The position numbers were made by a program, and so were the translations under genes. From contig DATDEH010000090.1 of assembly GCA_036523395.1 (NCBI GenBank), forward strand, positions 1-54,964: a stretch of DNA of 54,964 bases, written 5' to 3'. Under the pieces are notes generated by a model that was not told the DNA's origin, did no database searches, and saw only the letters and a list, made by a program, of their open reading frames with translations. Below, one piece after another: positions 24,848-33,063 of this stretch. Position 1 is the stretch's first letter. Every line of letters begins with the position of its first letter. This DNA comes from Candidatus Limnocylindria bacterium. GTDB taxonomy: Bacteria; Chloroflexota; Limnocylindria; P2-11E.

Positions 24848-25909
24848 TCAGTCGACGATCAGCGCGGTCACCATCCCGAACATGCCGGTCGGGCCTTCGG
24901 CGTGATTGAGGATGTGACAGTGGAATGCCCAAACCCCGGGCTCGTCGGCTACGACGATCGCGTCCCAGCGCTCACCGGGCGCGACGTTCAGCGTGTCGCA
25001 CTTGAAGGGCTGAGGCAGGGGATACCCGTCACGCGCGAAGACCTCGAGTGTCAGGCCGTGAAGGTGTGCGGGATGGATCATCACACCCTCGTTCATGAAC
25101 CGGAAGCGGATGCGCTGACCGAGCTTCGCGGTGTAGGGGAACGTCGCCGGGAATCCCTTGCCGTTCACCGTCAGACCGCCGAGCTGATCGTTGAAGATGA
25201 AGAGCTCGTCCTTGTCATACCGGGGATCCGTCGACGCGTCTTTTGGCATGACCAGGAGCGGCCCAAGCATGCCTCGGCCGACCTGCTCCGTCGCATTGTG
25301 GTGTGAGTGGTACATGTGGCTGCCGAACGGCTTCGCGATGAACTCGTACACGAACGTCTCGCCGGGCTTGATGGTCGGCTGCGTGATGAACGGGACGCCG
25401 TCCATCTTGTTGACGACGCGCTGCCCGTGCCAGTGCACGCTGGTCGTCTGGTCGGTCTTATTGGTCACTTTCACGCGGACTCGCTCGCCCTCCGTCGCGC
25501 GGATGATCGGACCCGGTATCTGGCCGTTGTACGACAGGGCATCGACAACGACGCCGGGCGTGACTTCCCAGCGAAGCTTGTCGCACACGAGCTCGAACTC
25601 GCGCGAACCGTCGACCACGCGTGAGGCCAGCTCCTGCAGTCCGGTGCCCTGCGTCTTCGCCGGAAAGGCTTTCACCAGCGCTTCGGCGTGGGCGTCGTGA
25701 TCGACCGTCGGCGCCGCGGTTGCCGGCGCCGTCGTGCGGACCGCGGTCGCGGTGGCCGTGGACGTCGCGGTCGCGATGCGAGCTGGGGCGGCCCCGCGAC
25801 CGGTGAGGCCGAGCGCGCCCGCCGCGATGCCGCCGAGGCTGGCGAACCCGATCGCGCCGATCAGCGTCCGTCGCGCGATCGTGCCGCCCGCGTCCTCGGT
25901 CTCTGTCAT
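24848..25909 (-). CDS. Tat-exported multicopper oxidase (two-domain laccase type)
   Basis: A 353-residue protein with a twin-arginine signal (ARRTLIGAIGFASLGG) and an Ala/Thr linker. All four copper motifs are present: SVHWHGQ, HMYHSHHN, MIHPAHLHGL and WAFHCHILNHAEGP followed by TGMFG. The length suits a two-domain enzyme that trimerises to build its trinuclear site. Likely roles are cuprous/ferrous oxidation or phenol oxidation; substrate unknown. Three DosR-like dyads lie upstream. It precedes the MbfA-like gene on the same strand with a 16-nt gap. Confidence 0.88.
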   Translation of the reverse strand: MTETEDAGGTIARRTLIGAIGFASLGGIAAGALGLTGRGAAPARIATATSTATATAVRTTAPATAAPTVDHDAHAEALVKAFPAKTQGTGLQELASRVVDGSREFELVCDKLRWEVTPGVVVDALSYNGQIPGPIIRATEGERVRVKVTNKTDQTTSVHWHGQRVVNKMDGVPFITQPTIKPGETFVYEFIAKPFGSHMYHSHHNATEQVGRGMLGPLLVMPKDASTDPRYDKDELFIFNDQLGGLTVNGKGFPATFPYTAKLGQRIRFRFMNEGVMIHPAHLHGLTLEVFARDGYPLPQPFKCDTLNVAPGERWDAIVVADEPGVWAFHCHILNHAEGPTGMFGMVTALIVD

Positions 25910-25944
25910 GCGAACACCCTACGGACGCGTCAGCCGAGGCTCTA

Positions 25945-26063
25945 TGGGCGAGCGGCCCCTCTTCTGGGGACGTTCGGCACTCACAGACGTTCGACGGGCG
26001 CGAGGTCCGTTGTATCGCCGAGCCGGCGTTGCGGGGTCCGCGCGGCCAGGGGCCGAAAGTCCT
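25945..26063. promoter_or_regulatory. DosR-like dyads upstream of the multicopper oxidase
   Basis: TGGGCGAGCGGCCC (25945) and GGGACGTTCGGCAC (25967) start 22 bp apart. A third copy, GGGCCGAAAGTCCT (26050), is the one closest to the mycobacterial DosR half-site AGTCCC. All lie in the 176-nt gap between the DosR-like regulator stop and the oxidase start. Confidence 0.5.
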
Positions 26064-26085
26064 CTTCTCTTGTGGAGACCGGGGA

Positions 26086-26736
26086 TCAGAAGCGCGGCCG
26101 GCGTTTGGCCACGTACGCGGCAGCCTCGGCCCGGCGTGCCAGGCCGAGCTTGTCGAGGATGCGGCTCACGTAGTTCTTGACGGTCTTCTCGGACAGGAAG
26201 AGCAACTCGCCGATCTCGCGGTTCGTCTTTCCCTCCGCCAGCTGCTCCAGCACCTTGCGCTCCTGGTCTGTCAGCGACGCGAACGCCGGATCCTCATCGC
26301 CGCGGCCGCGGCGCACGCGCTCGAGCACCTTGCCCGTGACATCCGGATCCAGGAGCGAGCGTCCCTGTGCGACGGCGGTGATCGCGTCGATCACCGCCTG
26401 GCCGCGCGTCTGTTTGAGGAGGTACCCGGCGGCCCCCGCCACGATGGAGGCGAAGAGGGCTTCGTCGTCGGCGTACGAGGTGAGCATGACGACCTTCGTC
26501 TCGGGTCGCGCCTCGCGGATCGTCCGGCACGCTTCCACACCGCTTCCGTCGGGGAGGCGAACGTCCATGATGATGACGTCGGGCTTGGCCTTCGCCGCCA
26601 TCGCGATCGCCTCGGCGGTCGTGCCGGCCTCGGCAACGACGAGCATCTCCTTGTGGCGTCCGATCAGCGTGCGGAGGCCTTCGCGCACCACCTCGTGATC
26701 GTCGACGAGCATGACCCGAACCTGCGCATCGCTCAT
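26086..26736 (-). CDS. DosR/DevR-like NarL-family response regulator
   Basis: A 216-residue protein. The receiver has MLVDDHEVVREGL, acceptor Asp in IIMDVRLPDGSG, and Lys in GYLLKQTRG. The C-terminal LuxR-type helix-turn-helix is very close to mycobacterial DosR as I recall it: GRSLLDPDVT, LTDQERKVLEQLAEG and the recognition helix SEKTVKNYVSR. The near-identical recognition helix predicts a related DNA site. Its start overlaps the kinase stop by 4 nt. It is the proposed binder of the 14-bp dyads described throughout the window. Confidence 0.9.
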   Translation of the reverse strand: MSDAQVRVMLVDDHEVVREGLRTLIGRHKEMLVVAEAGTTAEAIAMAAKAKPDVIIMDVRLPDGSGVEACRTIREARPETKVVMLTSYADDEALFASIVAGAAGYLLKQTRGQAVIDAITAVAQGRSLLDPDVTGKVLERVRRGRGDEDPAFASLTDQERKVLEQLAEGKTNREIGELLFLSEKTVKNYVSRILDKLGLARRAEAAAYVAKRRPRF

Positions 26737-28148
26737 TCCGTCTCCCTCTCCGTCGCCGGCAGCTCAAAGCGTACTCGCGCACCGCGTCCGGGCTGGCTCT
26801 CCACCCGAAGGGTGCCACCGACCGCGAACGCTCGCTCACGCATGTTGTGCAGCCCGTGGCCGCTCGTGCTGGCCGCGAAGTCGAACCCCACGCCATCATC
26901 CGCGATCTGCAGCACGACACCACCGTTCTCGTCGAACAGGCGCACCGACGCGTGACGCGCGCGCGCGTGGCGCGCGATGTTCCCGAGCGCATCCGCGGCG
27001 ATGTAATACGCGGCCTCCTGGCGCGGCTGGTCCAAGCGCCCAGCGGCCCCAGCCGAGATCTGCACGTCCACGTCGATGAGCGCGTTCGAACGCGCCTGCT
27101 CCGCAAGGAGCGGCAACGATTCCGTCAGTGGCTGGTCGCTCGCCTGCACCTGCCGCAGGCCCAGCACGTACCCACGGAGATCCGCGATCGCTGCGTTCAG
27201 TCGATCGACCGAACGCCTGAGCTCATCCTTCGCCTTCACAGGCTCGGTGTCCACGCGTTCGGCGATGTCTTCGAGGAGCAGGCCGACGCCGTACAGGGAC
27301 TGCATCACGCCGTCGTGGAGGTCCATACGGATGCGCTGGCGCTCCTCGAGTACGGATATGCGCTCCGCCTGCTCGTAGAGACGGGCGTTCTCGATCGCGA
27401 TCGCTGCCTGCGCGGCGAGCGTCTCGAGGGCTTCGGCGTCGTCGACGGTGAATTCCTCCGCGCCCTGCTTCTCGGTGAGATAGAGGTTGCCGAGCGGCTC
27501 TCCACGAAGGACGATCGGCGTTCCCAGGAAGCTACGCATCGGAGGGTGGTTCTTCGGAAAGCCGATCGATGCGGGGTGCTCGTGGAGGTCGCGGAGGAGA
27601 AGTGGCTTTCGCTCCTGTTGCAGGTGTCCGATGAGGCCCAGGCCCCGGGGCAAAGGCCCGATGCGCGCACGCTCTTCCTGCGAGATGCCCGACGTCGTGA
27701 ACGTCTCGACGGTCCCCTCATCGTTGAAGACACCCAGCGCGGCGTACTTCGCATTCGCGACCGCGCGAGCTTGGTCCGCGACGCGCTGTAGCACTTCGTT
27801 GCGGTCGAGCTCCGACGTGAGTGCGAGGCCGGCGGCGTTCACGGCCTGCAGCTGAAGGCGCCTCTGCTCGAGCGCGTCGGCCAGCTGGCGCAGCCGGTCC
27901 GTGTTCGCGCGATCGCGTCCCTGAAGGCTCGCGAGCTGCCCGAAGATCACCGCCGAGAAGGCAAGGACGCCGGCGACGCCGACGATCGTCGTCACCAGGT
28001 GCGAGATGCCCCTGGGGAAAAGCCGCTCGGCGAGGAAGTAGTCGAGCGCCATGAGCGCCGCGATGAGGAGCGAGGGAAGGACGACCGCCGCGATCCGGAG
28101 CCGCCGTGAGTACGTGGCGTTGGTGGCGCGGGCTCGTGACTTGCTCAC
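26733..28148 (-). CDS. DosS/DevS-like GAF histidine kinase
   Basis: A 471-residue protein. Two N-terminal membrane helices (~20-70) are followed by a GAF domain (~110-265) with the DosS-type string EHPASIGFPKNHPPMRSFLG and GNLYLTEKQGAEEFT. A HisKA_3 domain follows with the phospho-His in IRMDLHDGVMQSLYG, then an HATPase. In mycobacteria the homologous GAF binds haem and senses O2/NO/CO. The haem ligand cannot be assigned here from sequence alone, and only one GAF is present instead of two. It overlaps the DosR-like gene and follows a pseudo-receiver gene by 8 nt. Confidence 0.88.
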   Translation of the reverse strand: MSKSRARATNATYSRRLRIAAVVLPSLLIAALMALDYFLAERLFPRGISHLVTTIVGVAGVLAFSAVIFGQLASLQGRDRANTDRLRQLADALEQRRLQLQAVNAAGLALTSELDRNEVLQRVADQARAVANAKYAALGVFNDEGTVETFTTSGISQEERARIGPLPRGLGLIGHLQQERKPLLLRDLHEHPASIGFPKNHPPMRSFLGTPIVLRGEPLGNLYLTEKQGAEEFTVDDAEALETLAAQAAIAIENARLYEQAERISVLEERQRIRMDLHDGVMQSLYGVGLLLEDIAERVDTEPVKAKDELRRSVDRLNAAIADLRGYVLGLRQVQASDQPLTESLPLLAEQARSNALIDVDVQISAGAAGRLDQPRQEAAYYIAADALGNIARHARARHASVRLFDENGGVVLQIADDGVGFDFAASTSGHGLHNMRERAFAVGGTLRVESQPGRGARVRFELPATERETE

Positions 28149-28156
28149 GCCGCCGA

Positions 28157-28564
28157 TTATCGGCTGCGGGGGCGCGTTCCCTTGCCGCGAGCGTCGAGCA
28201 GCTGCACCGGGATCGGCTCGTGGCCACCTTCAGGCGTGCTGCGATCGCGAGCGAGCGTGATGGGGAGCGTCCGCGGGAGCGTGAGGAGCTGCACAGCGAG
28301 CGCGGCTGTGACGCTGTCCTGGTCGTAGAAGGCGACGTCCGCGTCGTCGTGCAGCGGGCAGCGCGCGCTCTTCTCGAGTGCGCACGAGGTGTTCTCCGGT
28401 CCGGCGCAGCGCATGGCTCTCATGCCGAGGGCTTCGAACGTTCGCGCCCAACCCTCGCGCACCAGCGGGTCCTTGCTCATGACGAGGACCGTGGTGGGAG
28501 CTGACGCGCGGGAAGAGCGGATCGCTCCGCTCTTCCCTGCGGCGATTGCTTTCTGTGTGGTCAC
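28157..28564 (-). CDS. Cysteine-bearing pseudo-receiver protein
   Basis: A 135-residue protein. TVLVMSKDPLVREGWARTF looks like the first strand and helix of a receiver, but the acidic pair is SKD. The expected acceptor strand reads DDADVAFYDQDSV. Between them is a cysteine stretch (MRCAGPENTSCALEKSARC followed by Pro), absent from normal receivers and suited to metal or redox sensing. No conserved Lys is evident. GTG start overlaps the DoxX stop (GTGA), and the DosS-like kinase starts 8 nt later, so it belongs to the same operon. An accessory of the kinase is the simplest idea; no named family is known to me. Confidence 0.6.
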   Translation of the reverse strand: MTTQKAIAAGKSGAIRSSRASAPTTVLVMSKDPLVREGWARTFEALGMRAMRCAGPENTSCALEKSARCPLHDDADVAFYDQDSVTAALAVQLLTLPRTLPITLARDRSTPEGGHEPIPVQLLDARGKGTRPRSR

Positions 28565-29166
28565 GCGATGACAGGGGTCCGAGCGGCGGCCTTCGCCTCG
28601 ATCTTCGGGGCCTTCCAGGGCGTACCGAGGAGCGGCAGGAGGAACCGGTCGAGTCCGATGTATCCCGCGGTCTTCCAGGCGAGGACCAGGAGGAAGCCCA
28701 GCAGGAGCATGACGGGGTTGGTGCTGGAGCTGCCGGCGAGCATGAAGTTGAGGTTCATGAACGCTCCGCTGACCGCGGCGATGCCGACGAACGCACCGAA
28801 GATGAGTCCGAGGCCGACCGCGGTCTCACCGAACGCGATCACCTTGCCCATGAACACCTGCGCGTGGCTGTCGATGAGGAACTGGATGAAGCCGCGGTAC
28901 CAGTCGTAGGTGATGACCGGCTTGGCCGGCGCGGCGGGGATCGCCGCGATGCGGTTCCAGAACGCCAGGATGCCGGCACCGTCGATGATGTAGTTCGACG
29001 TCGCACCGACGTCCTGGACCTTGTGCCATCCGGCCTCGAGCCAGGCCCAGCCAATATAGATGCGGAGAAGCAGCCAGACGGGGGCCATGCGCGTGTCCGA
29101 GAACAGGAAACGAGCGAGCGGTGGGTCCGCGACGACCGTGTTCTTTGCGATTCGAGTAGTTGACAT
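28561..29166 (-). CDS. DoxX/DoxD-like membrane protein
   Basis: A 201-residue protein starting MSTTRIAKNTVVADPP. Helices are at ~28-50, 95-135, 140-160 and 165-180. LLLRIYIGWAWLEAGWHKV at the N-terminus and IAFGETAVGLGLIFGAF are typical of the DoxX family of quinone-linked or redox-associated membrane proteins. Its first in-operon partner is the pseudo-receiver gene (4-nt overlap), followed by the DosS/DosR-like pair. Three 14-bp dyads in its promoter suggest autoregulation of the whole operon by the DosR-like protein. ATG 29166 is chosen because the family begins there; upstream codons are not protein-like. Confidence 0.8.
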   Translation of the reverse strand: MSTTRIAKNTVVADPPLARFLFSDTRMAPVWLLLRIYIGWAWLEAGWHKVQDVGATSNYIIDGAGILAFWNRIAAIPAAPAKPVITYDWYRGFIQFLIDSHAQVFMGKVIAFGETAVGLGLIFGAFVGIAAVSGAFMNLNFMLAGSSSTNPVMLLLGFLLVLAWKTAGYIGLDRFLLPLLGTPWKAPKIEAKAAARTPVIA

Positions 29167-29225
29167 TTCTTTTGAAGACCTCCTCGTATGGGTGGAACAC
29201 TGCGGTCCGGCGAGGCCACCAAACA

Positions 29226-29284
29226 GGGCCGCGCGACCCAAAGACTGCGTCCGTCCGGTCCTGCCCGACAAGGACCTCCGGGCC
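29226..29284. promoter_or_regulatory. Three DosR-like dyads in the doxX-dosRS-like promoter
   Basis: GGGCCGCGCGACCC (29226), CGTCCGTCCGGTCC (29248) and AGGACCTCCGGGCC (29271) are spaced 22 and 23 bp, 60-118 nt upstream of the DoxX start. This is the longest run of the motif in the window. The rest of 29167-29434 holds no gene I can support. Confidence 0.55.
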
Positions 29285-29434
29285 ACCTCTCGCGGAGCCC
29301 GGCTAGGGCAGGGGGGTCGGCGTGCCTGGGCCGGCGGATGACCAGCGGGTATCGATCGCGGCACGCATCTCGCGCAGGCTCTGGCCCTGCGCTGACATCG
29401 CCATCACGTCACGCGTGATCCCGACGCAGACGCC

Positions 29435-29815
29435 TCAGCCGAAGCCGTGCGTGTCCAGGATCACCCGGCCGCCGCCGAGCGCCGACCGCACGTAACAGGA
29501 GTAGTTGCTGGTATGGCCATCAGCGCCGCATCCGCAGTAGCACGGGATGAAGCGCAGGGTCTGCTCTTGTGCCACCGCCCAGCTGTAGGCCTCGCGCACG
29601 TTCGCCGGCGCGCGCAGGTACTGGATCGGCCATATGCCGTTCTTCGGATCAGCCTCCAGCGCCGGCAACGCGGGAGCGCTGATGGCCGCAGGGCGTGACG
29701 CGGCAGGTGCGCAAGCGGAAGCGAGGAACAGTCCGGCGCCGGCCAGGAAACGTCGCCGGCCCAGCGTATTGGTGACCTTTGGCCCTACCTCCGCTGGGGG
29801 CTCGCCATCGACCAT
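29435..29815 (-). CDS. PCYCGC-motif lipoprotein of unknown function
   Basis: A 126-residue protein from ATG 29815. It carries a twin-arginine-like GRRRFLAGAGLFLASAC with a lipobox Cys, then a short linker. The mature domain has YLRAPANVREAYSWAV and the hallmark FIPCYCGCGADGHTSNYSC. This matches the PCYCGC family, known from the motif but without an established function; the clustered Cys plus His suggest metal or haem binding. It precedes the doxX operon on the same strand by ~270 nt. A 14-bp dyad (29772-29785) falls inside its first codons. Confidence 0.75.
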   Translation of the reverse strand: MVDGEPPAEVGPKVTNTLGRRRFLAGAGLFLASACAPAASRPAAISAPALPALEADPKNGIWPIQYLRAPANVREAYSWAVAQEQTLRFIPCYCGCGADGHTSNYSCYVRSALGGGRVILDTHGFG

Positions 29816-29824
29816 CGTCCCAAC

Positions 29825-29986
29825 GTGCAGATCGATCTGCTCACCATCGTCCTCGTGACCGCCGGCATCCTGCTGGCCGTTGCTGCCGCGATCGTCGCCG
29901 GAGCGCTGACCGCGCGCCTGCTCTTCCACGCGAGCCGCGGTGAGGCCGAGGACGCCATCGATCGCACTCATGAGGTCAGCCGCTAG
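29825..29986 (+). CDS. Candidate single-helix membrane small protein (53 aa)
   Basis: GTG 29825 opens a frame encoding VQIDLLTIVLVTAG, a continuous hydrophobic helix to about residue 32, then an amphipathic, charged tail (ASRGEAEDAIDRTHEVSR). Composition is protein-like, unlike the opposite-strand frames. Against it: no clear ribosome-binding site, and it is head-to-head with the PCYCGC gene with only 9 nt between starts. The stop overlaps the convergent GerMN lipoprotein stop. Confidence 0.4.
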   Translation: MQIDLLTIVLVTAGILLAVAAAIVAGALTARLLFHASRGEAEDAIDRTHEVSR

Positions 29987-30945
29987 CCCCCGAGCAGACC
30001 GAGGCGTGTCTGCGCTCGATCGATCACGAGACCCTCGCCGCCGATGACCGCCTGACGGCCTCCGTTCTGCGTGATGAGCACGCGAACGATCCCGGGCTCC
30101 TCGCTCGCGGTGAACACCAACTGCTGGACCAGAGCGCGTAGCGACGCGCTCCCGTTCACGCCCCAATCGTCGGCGGGGACGCGAAAGTCGATCGTCACGA
30201 GATCGTCCGCGATCGTGACCTGCTGCAGGTGCGCCTTCATCGGCGCGACGACGTTGAACGCATCAGCTCCGGCGTGTGCCGGTCCGTTCTCGAGCGCCAC
30301 GAGCCGGGAGGAGATGCGCTCTTCAGCGGTCGTGCCAGCCCCGGCACCCGGAAGGAACATTGCGACCGGACCGCCCTGGTCGCGCGCGTAATACGCGACG
30401 GTGTGGTCCTGTCGTGCGTACGGCGCGACCATCTCGCGCGTGAGCGTTGTGCGGTAGCTGATGATCGCGTCACTCGTCACGATCACCGCGTCGTTGCCCC
30501 CGTCCTGCGTGAGCCGCACCTCGGAGACGGACTTCTCGTCGGTCGCGCTGAAGACGACCTGCTGCGTGAACGCGCGAAGCGCAGTCCGACCGGGGAGACC
30601 CCAATCGCCCTCGGGGGCCGCGAAATCGAGCGCCGCGACAGCACCAGTTACCGAGACGCCGGCGATCCGCGCGGCGTCGCGCAGCACGTTGAACGAGCCC
30701 TGGGGTCCCAGCCAGGGCGCGGTCGACAGCCCCACCAGTCGCGCACGTATGCGCTGATCGACGTTCATGCCGGCCGGGATCTCGAGCGCGGTGGCGACCG
30801 GCACCTCGTCAGCACGGGCGTAGAAGATCTGCACGCGCTCGGTGGCCCGGGTCGGCGGTGAGGTGGGTGTCGTTATCGGGGTGGCGTCGCCGCACGCCGC
30901 GAGCGCGACGCCCGCGGTCGCGATCGACGCGATGAGCCGGCGCAT
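29983..30945 (-). CDS. Lipoprotein with two GerMN domains
   Basis: A 320-residue protein: signal RRLIASIATAGVALAACGD with lipobox Cys, a Thr/Pro linker, then two GerMN repeats (about 45-175 and 185-315). Repeat-level motifs recur: RIRARLVGL / RISSRLVAL, DWGLPGRTALRAFTQQVVF / DWGVNGSASLRALVQQLVF, and VRLTQDGG / VLITQNGG. GerMN domains occur on spore-germination and cell-envelope proteins, where they may bind glycans or lipids. ATG 30945 shares a base with the TGA of the four-cysteine gene (TGATG), placing it in the two-component operon. Confidence 0.85.
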   Translation of the reverse strand: MRRLIASIATAGVALAACGDATPITTPTSPPTRATERVQIFYARADEVPVATALEIPAGMNVDQRIRARLVGLSTAPWLGPQGSFNVLRDAARIAGVSVTGAVAALDFAAPEGDWGLPGRTALRAFTQQVVFSATDEKSVSEVRLTQDGGNDAVIVTSDAIISYRTTLTREMVAPYARQDHTVAYYARDQGGPVAMFLPGAGAGTTAEERISSRLVALENGPAHAGADAFNVVAPMKAHLQQVTIADDLVTIDFRVPADDWGVNGSASLRALVQQLVFTASEEPGIVRVLITQNGGRQAVIGGEGLVIDRAQTRLGLLGG

Positions 30946-31130
30946 CAGACCGCTGCGAGGAGCCGGTCTTCGACCTCTGCCGGGAGCTGGCAGACCACCT
31001 TGGGGTGACGCGAATCGAGGTCGATGTCGCGCAGCAGCGGGCAGACCAGGCAACGCTCGAAGTCGACGTAGCGGCCGTCACGCCGGCAGAAGACGCGTCC
31101 ATCGCCGATGAGGTGCACCTGTTTCGTCAT
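30945..31130 (-). CDS. Small four-cysteine protein (paralogue of 11245-11478)
   Basis: A 61-residue protein: MTKQVHLIGDGRVFCRRDG, then FERCLVCPLLRDI and KVVCQLPAEVEDR. The cysteines are spaced C-x11-C-x2-C-P-x16-C, a likely zinc or iron knuckle, very similar to the protein at 11245-11478. The gene sits 7 nt after the NarL-type regulator and overlaps the GerMN lipoprotein. No named family; both copies are in two-component operons. Confidence 0.65.
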   Translation of the reverse strand: MTKQVHLIGDGRVFCRRDGRYVDFERCLVCPLLRDIDLDSRHPKVVCQLPAEVEDRLLAAV

Positions 31131-31137
31131 GCCGAGG

Positions 31138-31764
31138 TCACTCGAGAAGCCCATGCCCGAGCGCGTACTCGACGAGCTCCGAGCGGCGGTGCAGGTCGAG
31201 CTTCGCCATGATCCGCGAGCGGTAGGTGTCCACCGTTTTCGGGCTGACGAACAGGCGCTCGGCGATCTCGAGGTTCGAGAAGCCGCGGGCGGTGAAGCGC
31301 AGCACCTCACGCTCTCGCGGCGACAGGGCGGGCTCGGAGCGGCCGTTCTCGTTCTGTTGAGTGGCGAGAAGGAGCCGAACAGCAGCGGGCGTGAGATAGG
31401 CATCTCCGGCCGCAACGGCGCGTATCGCGTCGATGAGCTCCTTGTCCGCGGCGCGCTTCAGAACATACCCGGCCGCACCGAGCCGAACCGCCTCCATGAC
31501 GTACCGGTCCTCTGCGTACATGGTCAGGATCACGATCTTGGTCGGCAGCTCCATCTCGCGGACGCGCCGCGCGACCTCGAGCCCGCCGCCGGGCATCGAG
31601 ATGTCGAGCACGAGCACGTCCGGGCGATGACTGCGAGCGGCCTCGATCGCCGATGTCGCATCGGTGGCCGTCGCGACCACCTCCATGTCACCCTTTGACT
31701 CGATGAGTCGTTTGAGTCCGGCCAGCAGGATCTGGTGGTCGTCAGCGAGCACGATGCGGATCAT
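31138..31764 (-). CDS. NarL/LuxR-family response regulator
   Basis: A 208-residue protein with receiver residues VLADDHQILLAGL, acceptor Asp in LVLDISMPGGG, and Lys in GYVLKRAADK. The LuxR-type helix-turn-helix is LSPREREVLRFTARG ... VSPKTVDTYRSR. The recognition helix differs from that of the DosR-like protein (PKTVDTYRSR versus EKTVKNYVSR), so a different site is expected. It overlaps its cognate kinase by 4 nt and is followed by the four-cysteine and GerMN genes. Confidence 0.9.
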   Translation of the reverse strand: MIRIVLADDHQILLAGLKRLIESKGDMEVVATATDATSAIEAARSHRPDVLVLDISMPGGGLEVARRVREMELPTKIVILTMYAEDRYVMEAVRLGAAGYVLKRAADKELIDAIRAVAAGDAYLTPAAVRLLLATQQNENGRSEPALSPREREVLRFTARGFSNLEIAERLFVSPKTVDTYRSRIMAKLDLHRRSELVEYALGHGLLE

Positions 31765-32534
31765 GTGAACGCCTCCTCGCGAAGCGGGACCGAGGCGCGA
31801 ACGCGCGTACCACTGTCCGGATCGGAGTCGATCTCGAGGCTGCCGCCAACGAGGGCGATGCGCTCGGCCATTCCGAAGAGACCGATGCTGGCCGAGGGCC
31901 GCTGCTGCGCCTGCGCGACGGCGAAACCCCTTCCGTCATCGGCGACGGACAGCTCGAGCGAGCCGCCATCCATCTTGAGGTTGACCTCGACGCGCGTCGC
32001 GCGTGCGTGACGCACGACGTTCGTGAGCGCCTCCTGGGCGACGCGGAAGATCGCGACTGCCACCACGGGAGACGCGTGCCCGGACTCGCAGTCCAGCCGC
32101 ACGTCCACAGCGAGACCGGTCTCGGCCCGGACACGGTCGGTCAGCCATTCGAGCGCGGAGCACAGCCCGAGGTCGTCGAGCACGCTCGGGCCGAGCTGCA
32201 CCGCAAGACGGCGCACGCCGTCGAGCGTCTCCCCGACGAGCTCGCGCAGCTCAGCGAGCTCCCGGCGGATCTCGGTCTCGGACGACATGTTCTCGACGAG
32301 CTGCAACCGCACCAGGAGCAGCGTCAGCGCCTGGCCAGTGTCGTCGTGGAGCTCACGCGACACTCGCAGACGCTCCGCCTCTTGCGCGTCGAGGATGCGC
32401 GCGGCGAGCGCGCGAGCGCCGACGCGATAGGCCTCGAGCTCGGCCACCTGCTGCGTCACGGTTGCGACCGTAGGCCCGTCGTTTCCCGCGGAAACCGGCC
32501 GCTCGGCCCGTTTTGCCACGCCGTTGGTCCCCAT
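31761..32534 (-). CDS. Soluble NarX-type histidine kinase
   Basis: A 257-residue protein with no membrane helix and no recognisable sensor domain. A short helical N-terminus (~25-55) leads to HisKA_3 with the phospho-His in VSRELHDDTGQALT and an HATPase with EALTNVVRHARA and GLFGMAERIALVGG. The regulator it should phosphorylate follows with an ATGA overlap. Input must come from a partner; the EVE-like gene 12 nt upstream and the four-cysteine protein downstream are the obvious candidates. Confidence 0.85.
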   Translation of the reverse strand: MGTNGVAKRAERPVSAGNDGPTVATVTQQVAELEAYRVGARALAARILDAQEAERLRVSRELHDDTGQALTLLLVRLQLVENMSSETEIRRELAELRELVGETLDGVRRLAVQLGPSVLDDLGLCSALEWLTDRVRAETGLAVDVRLDCESGHASPVVAVAIFRVAQEALTNVVRHARATRVEVNLKMDGGSLELSVADDGRGFAVAQAQQRPSASIGLFGMAERIALVGGSLEIDSDPDSGTRVRASVPLREEAFT

Positions 32535-32545
32535 CGGACGGCCGG

Positions 32546-33049
32546 CTACGGGCGGCGCCCGACCGCGGCGCGGCCGGCCATGAGCGCGCGACGACCGGGT
32601 GTGCGTGGGCGGTGATGTGCCGGGCGCCTTGCGCGCGGCCCGTGTGCCCGTGCCACGGCCAGCAGCGCTGCTTCGATCCGTCCCGCGTCGCGGGCGGTGC
32701 AGCGGACCATCCCGCCGCGAAGCACCCCCAGCCTGGCATGGGTCCAGCCGGCCGACACGCGGAGCGAGGGAAGTGTCCGCAGCGGAACGGGGTACGCGGG
32801 CGGGGTCAGCACGCGGTGCCGGAGCCTCAACACTGCGCCGTCATTCCCGATGACGTCCGCCGTCCCAACGAACGCCGCGTCGCTGAGGAAGAGCGGCCCG
32901 CGCACCGACAGCAGCGCCACTCGATCGCCACTCTCTGGTCGGACCATCGCCTCCGCGTCCGACGCCAATCGTCGTAGACCCGCCTCGCAGACAGCGGTGG
33001 CGCGGTCGCGATCGAGGATCGCCACAAACGTCCCGGACGCCCTTGCCAT
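32546..33049 (-). CDS. EVE/PUA-like domain protein
   Basis: A 167-residue protein. TFVAILDRDRATAVCEAG is followed by GDRVALLSVRGPLFLSDAAFVGTADVIGND, which resembles the beta-barrel of EVE/PUA-like domains, and by a YPVPLRTLPSLRVSAGW segment. The last ~30 residues are Arg/Pro-rich and possibly disordered. EVE domains bind modified nucleobases; here the match is by eye and weak. It is probably the first gene of the kinase/regulator operon and is divergent from a UspA gene across ~100 bp. Confidence 0.45.
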   Translation of the reverse strand: MARASGTFVAILDRDRATAVCEAGLRRLASDAEAMVRPESGDRVALLSVRGPLFLSDAAFVGTADVIGNDGAVLRLRHRVLTPPAYPVPLRTLPSLRVSAGWTHARLGVLRGGMVRCTARDAGRIEAALLAVARAHGPRARRPAHHRPRTPGRRALMAGRAAVGRRP

Positions 33050-33063
33050 ACGGCCCGACGCTA

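Noticed and set aside
24843-24862. TGAC/GTCGAC sequence resembling the cupredoxin operator
   Set aside because: It is the oxidase stop plus the Shine-Dalgarno of the ferritin/VIT gene; half-site spacing does not match.
32523-32545. GGTCC/GGAC sequence around the NarX-type kinase start
   Set aside because: It overlaps the start codon and does not keep the 6-2-6 dyad geometry.
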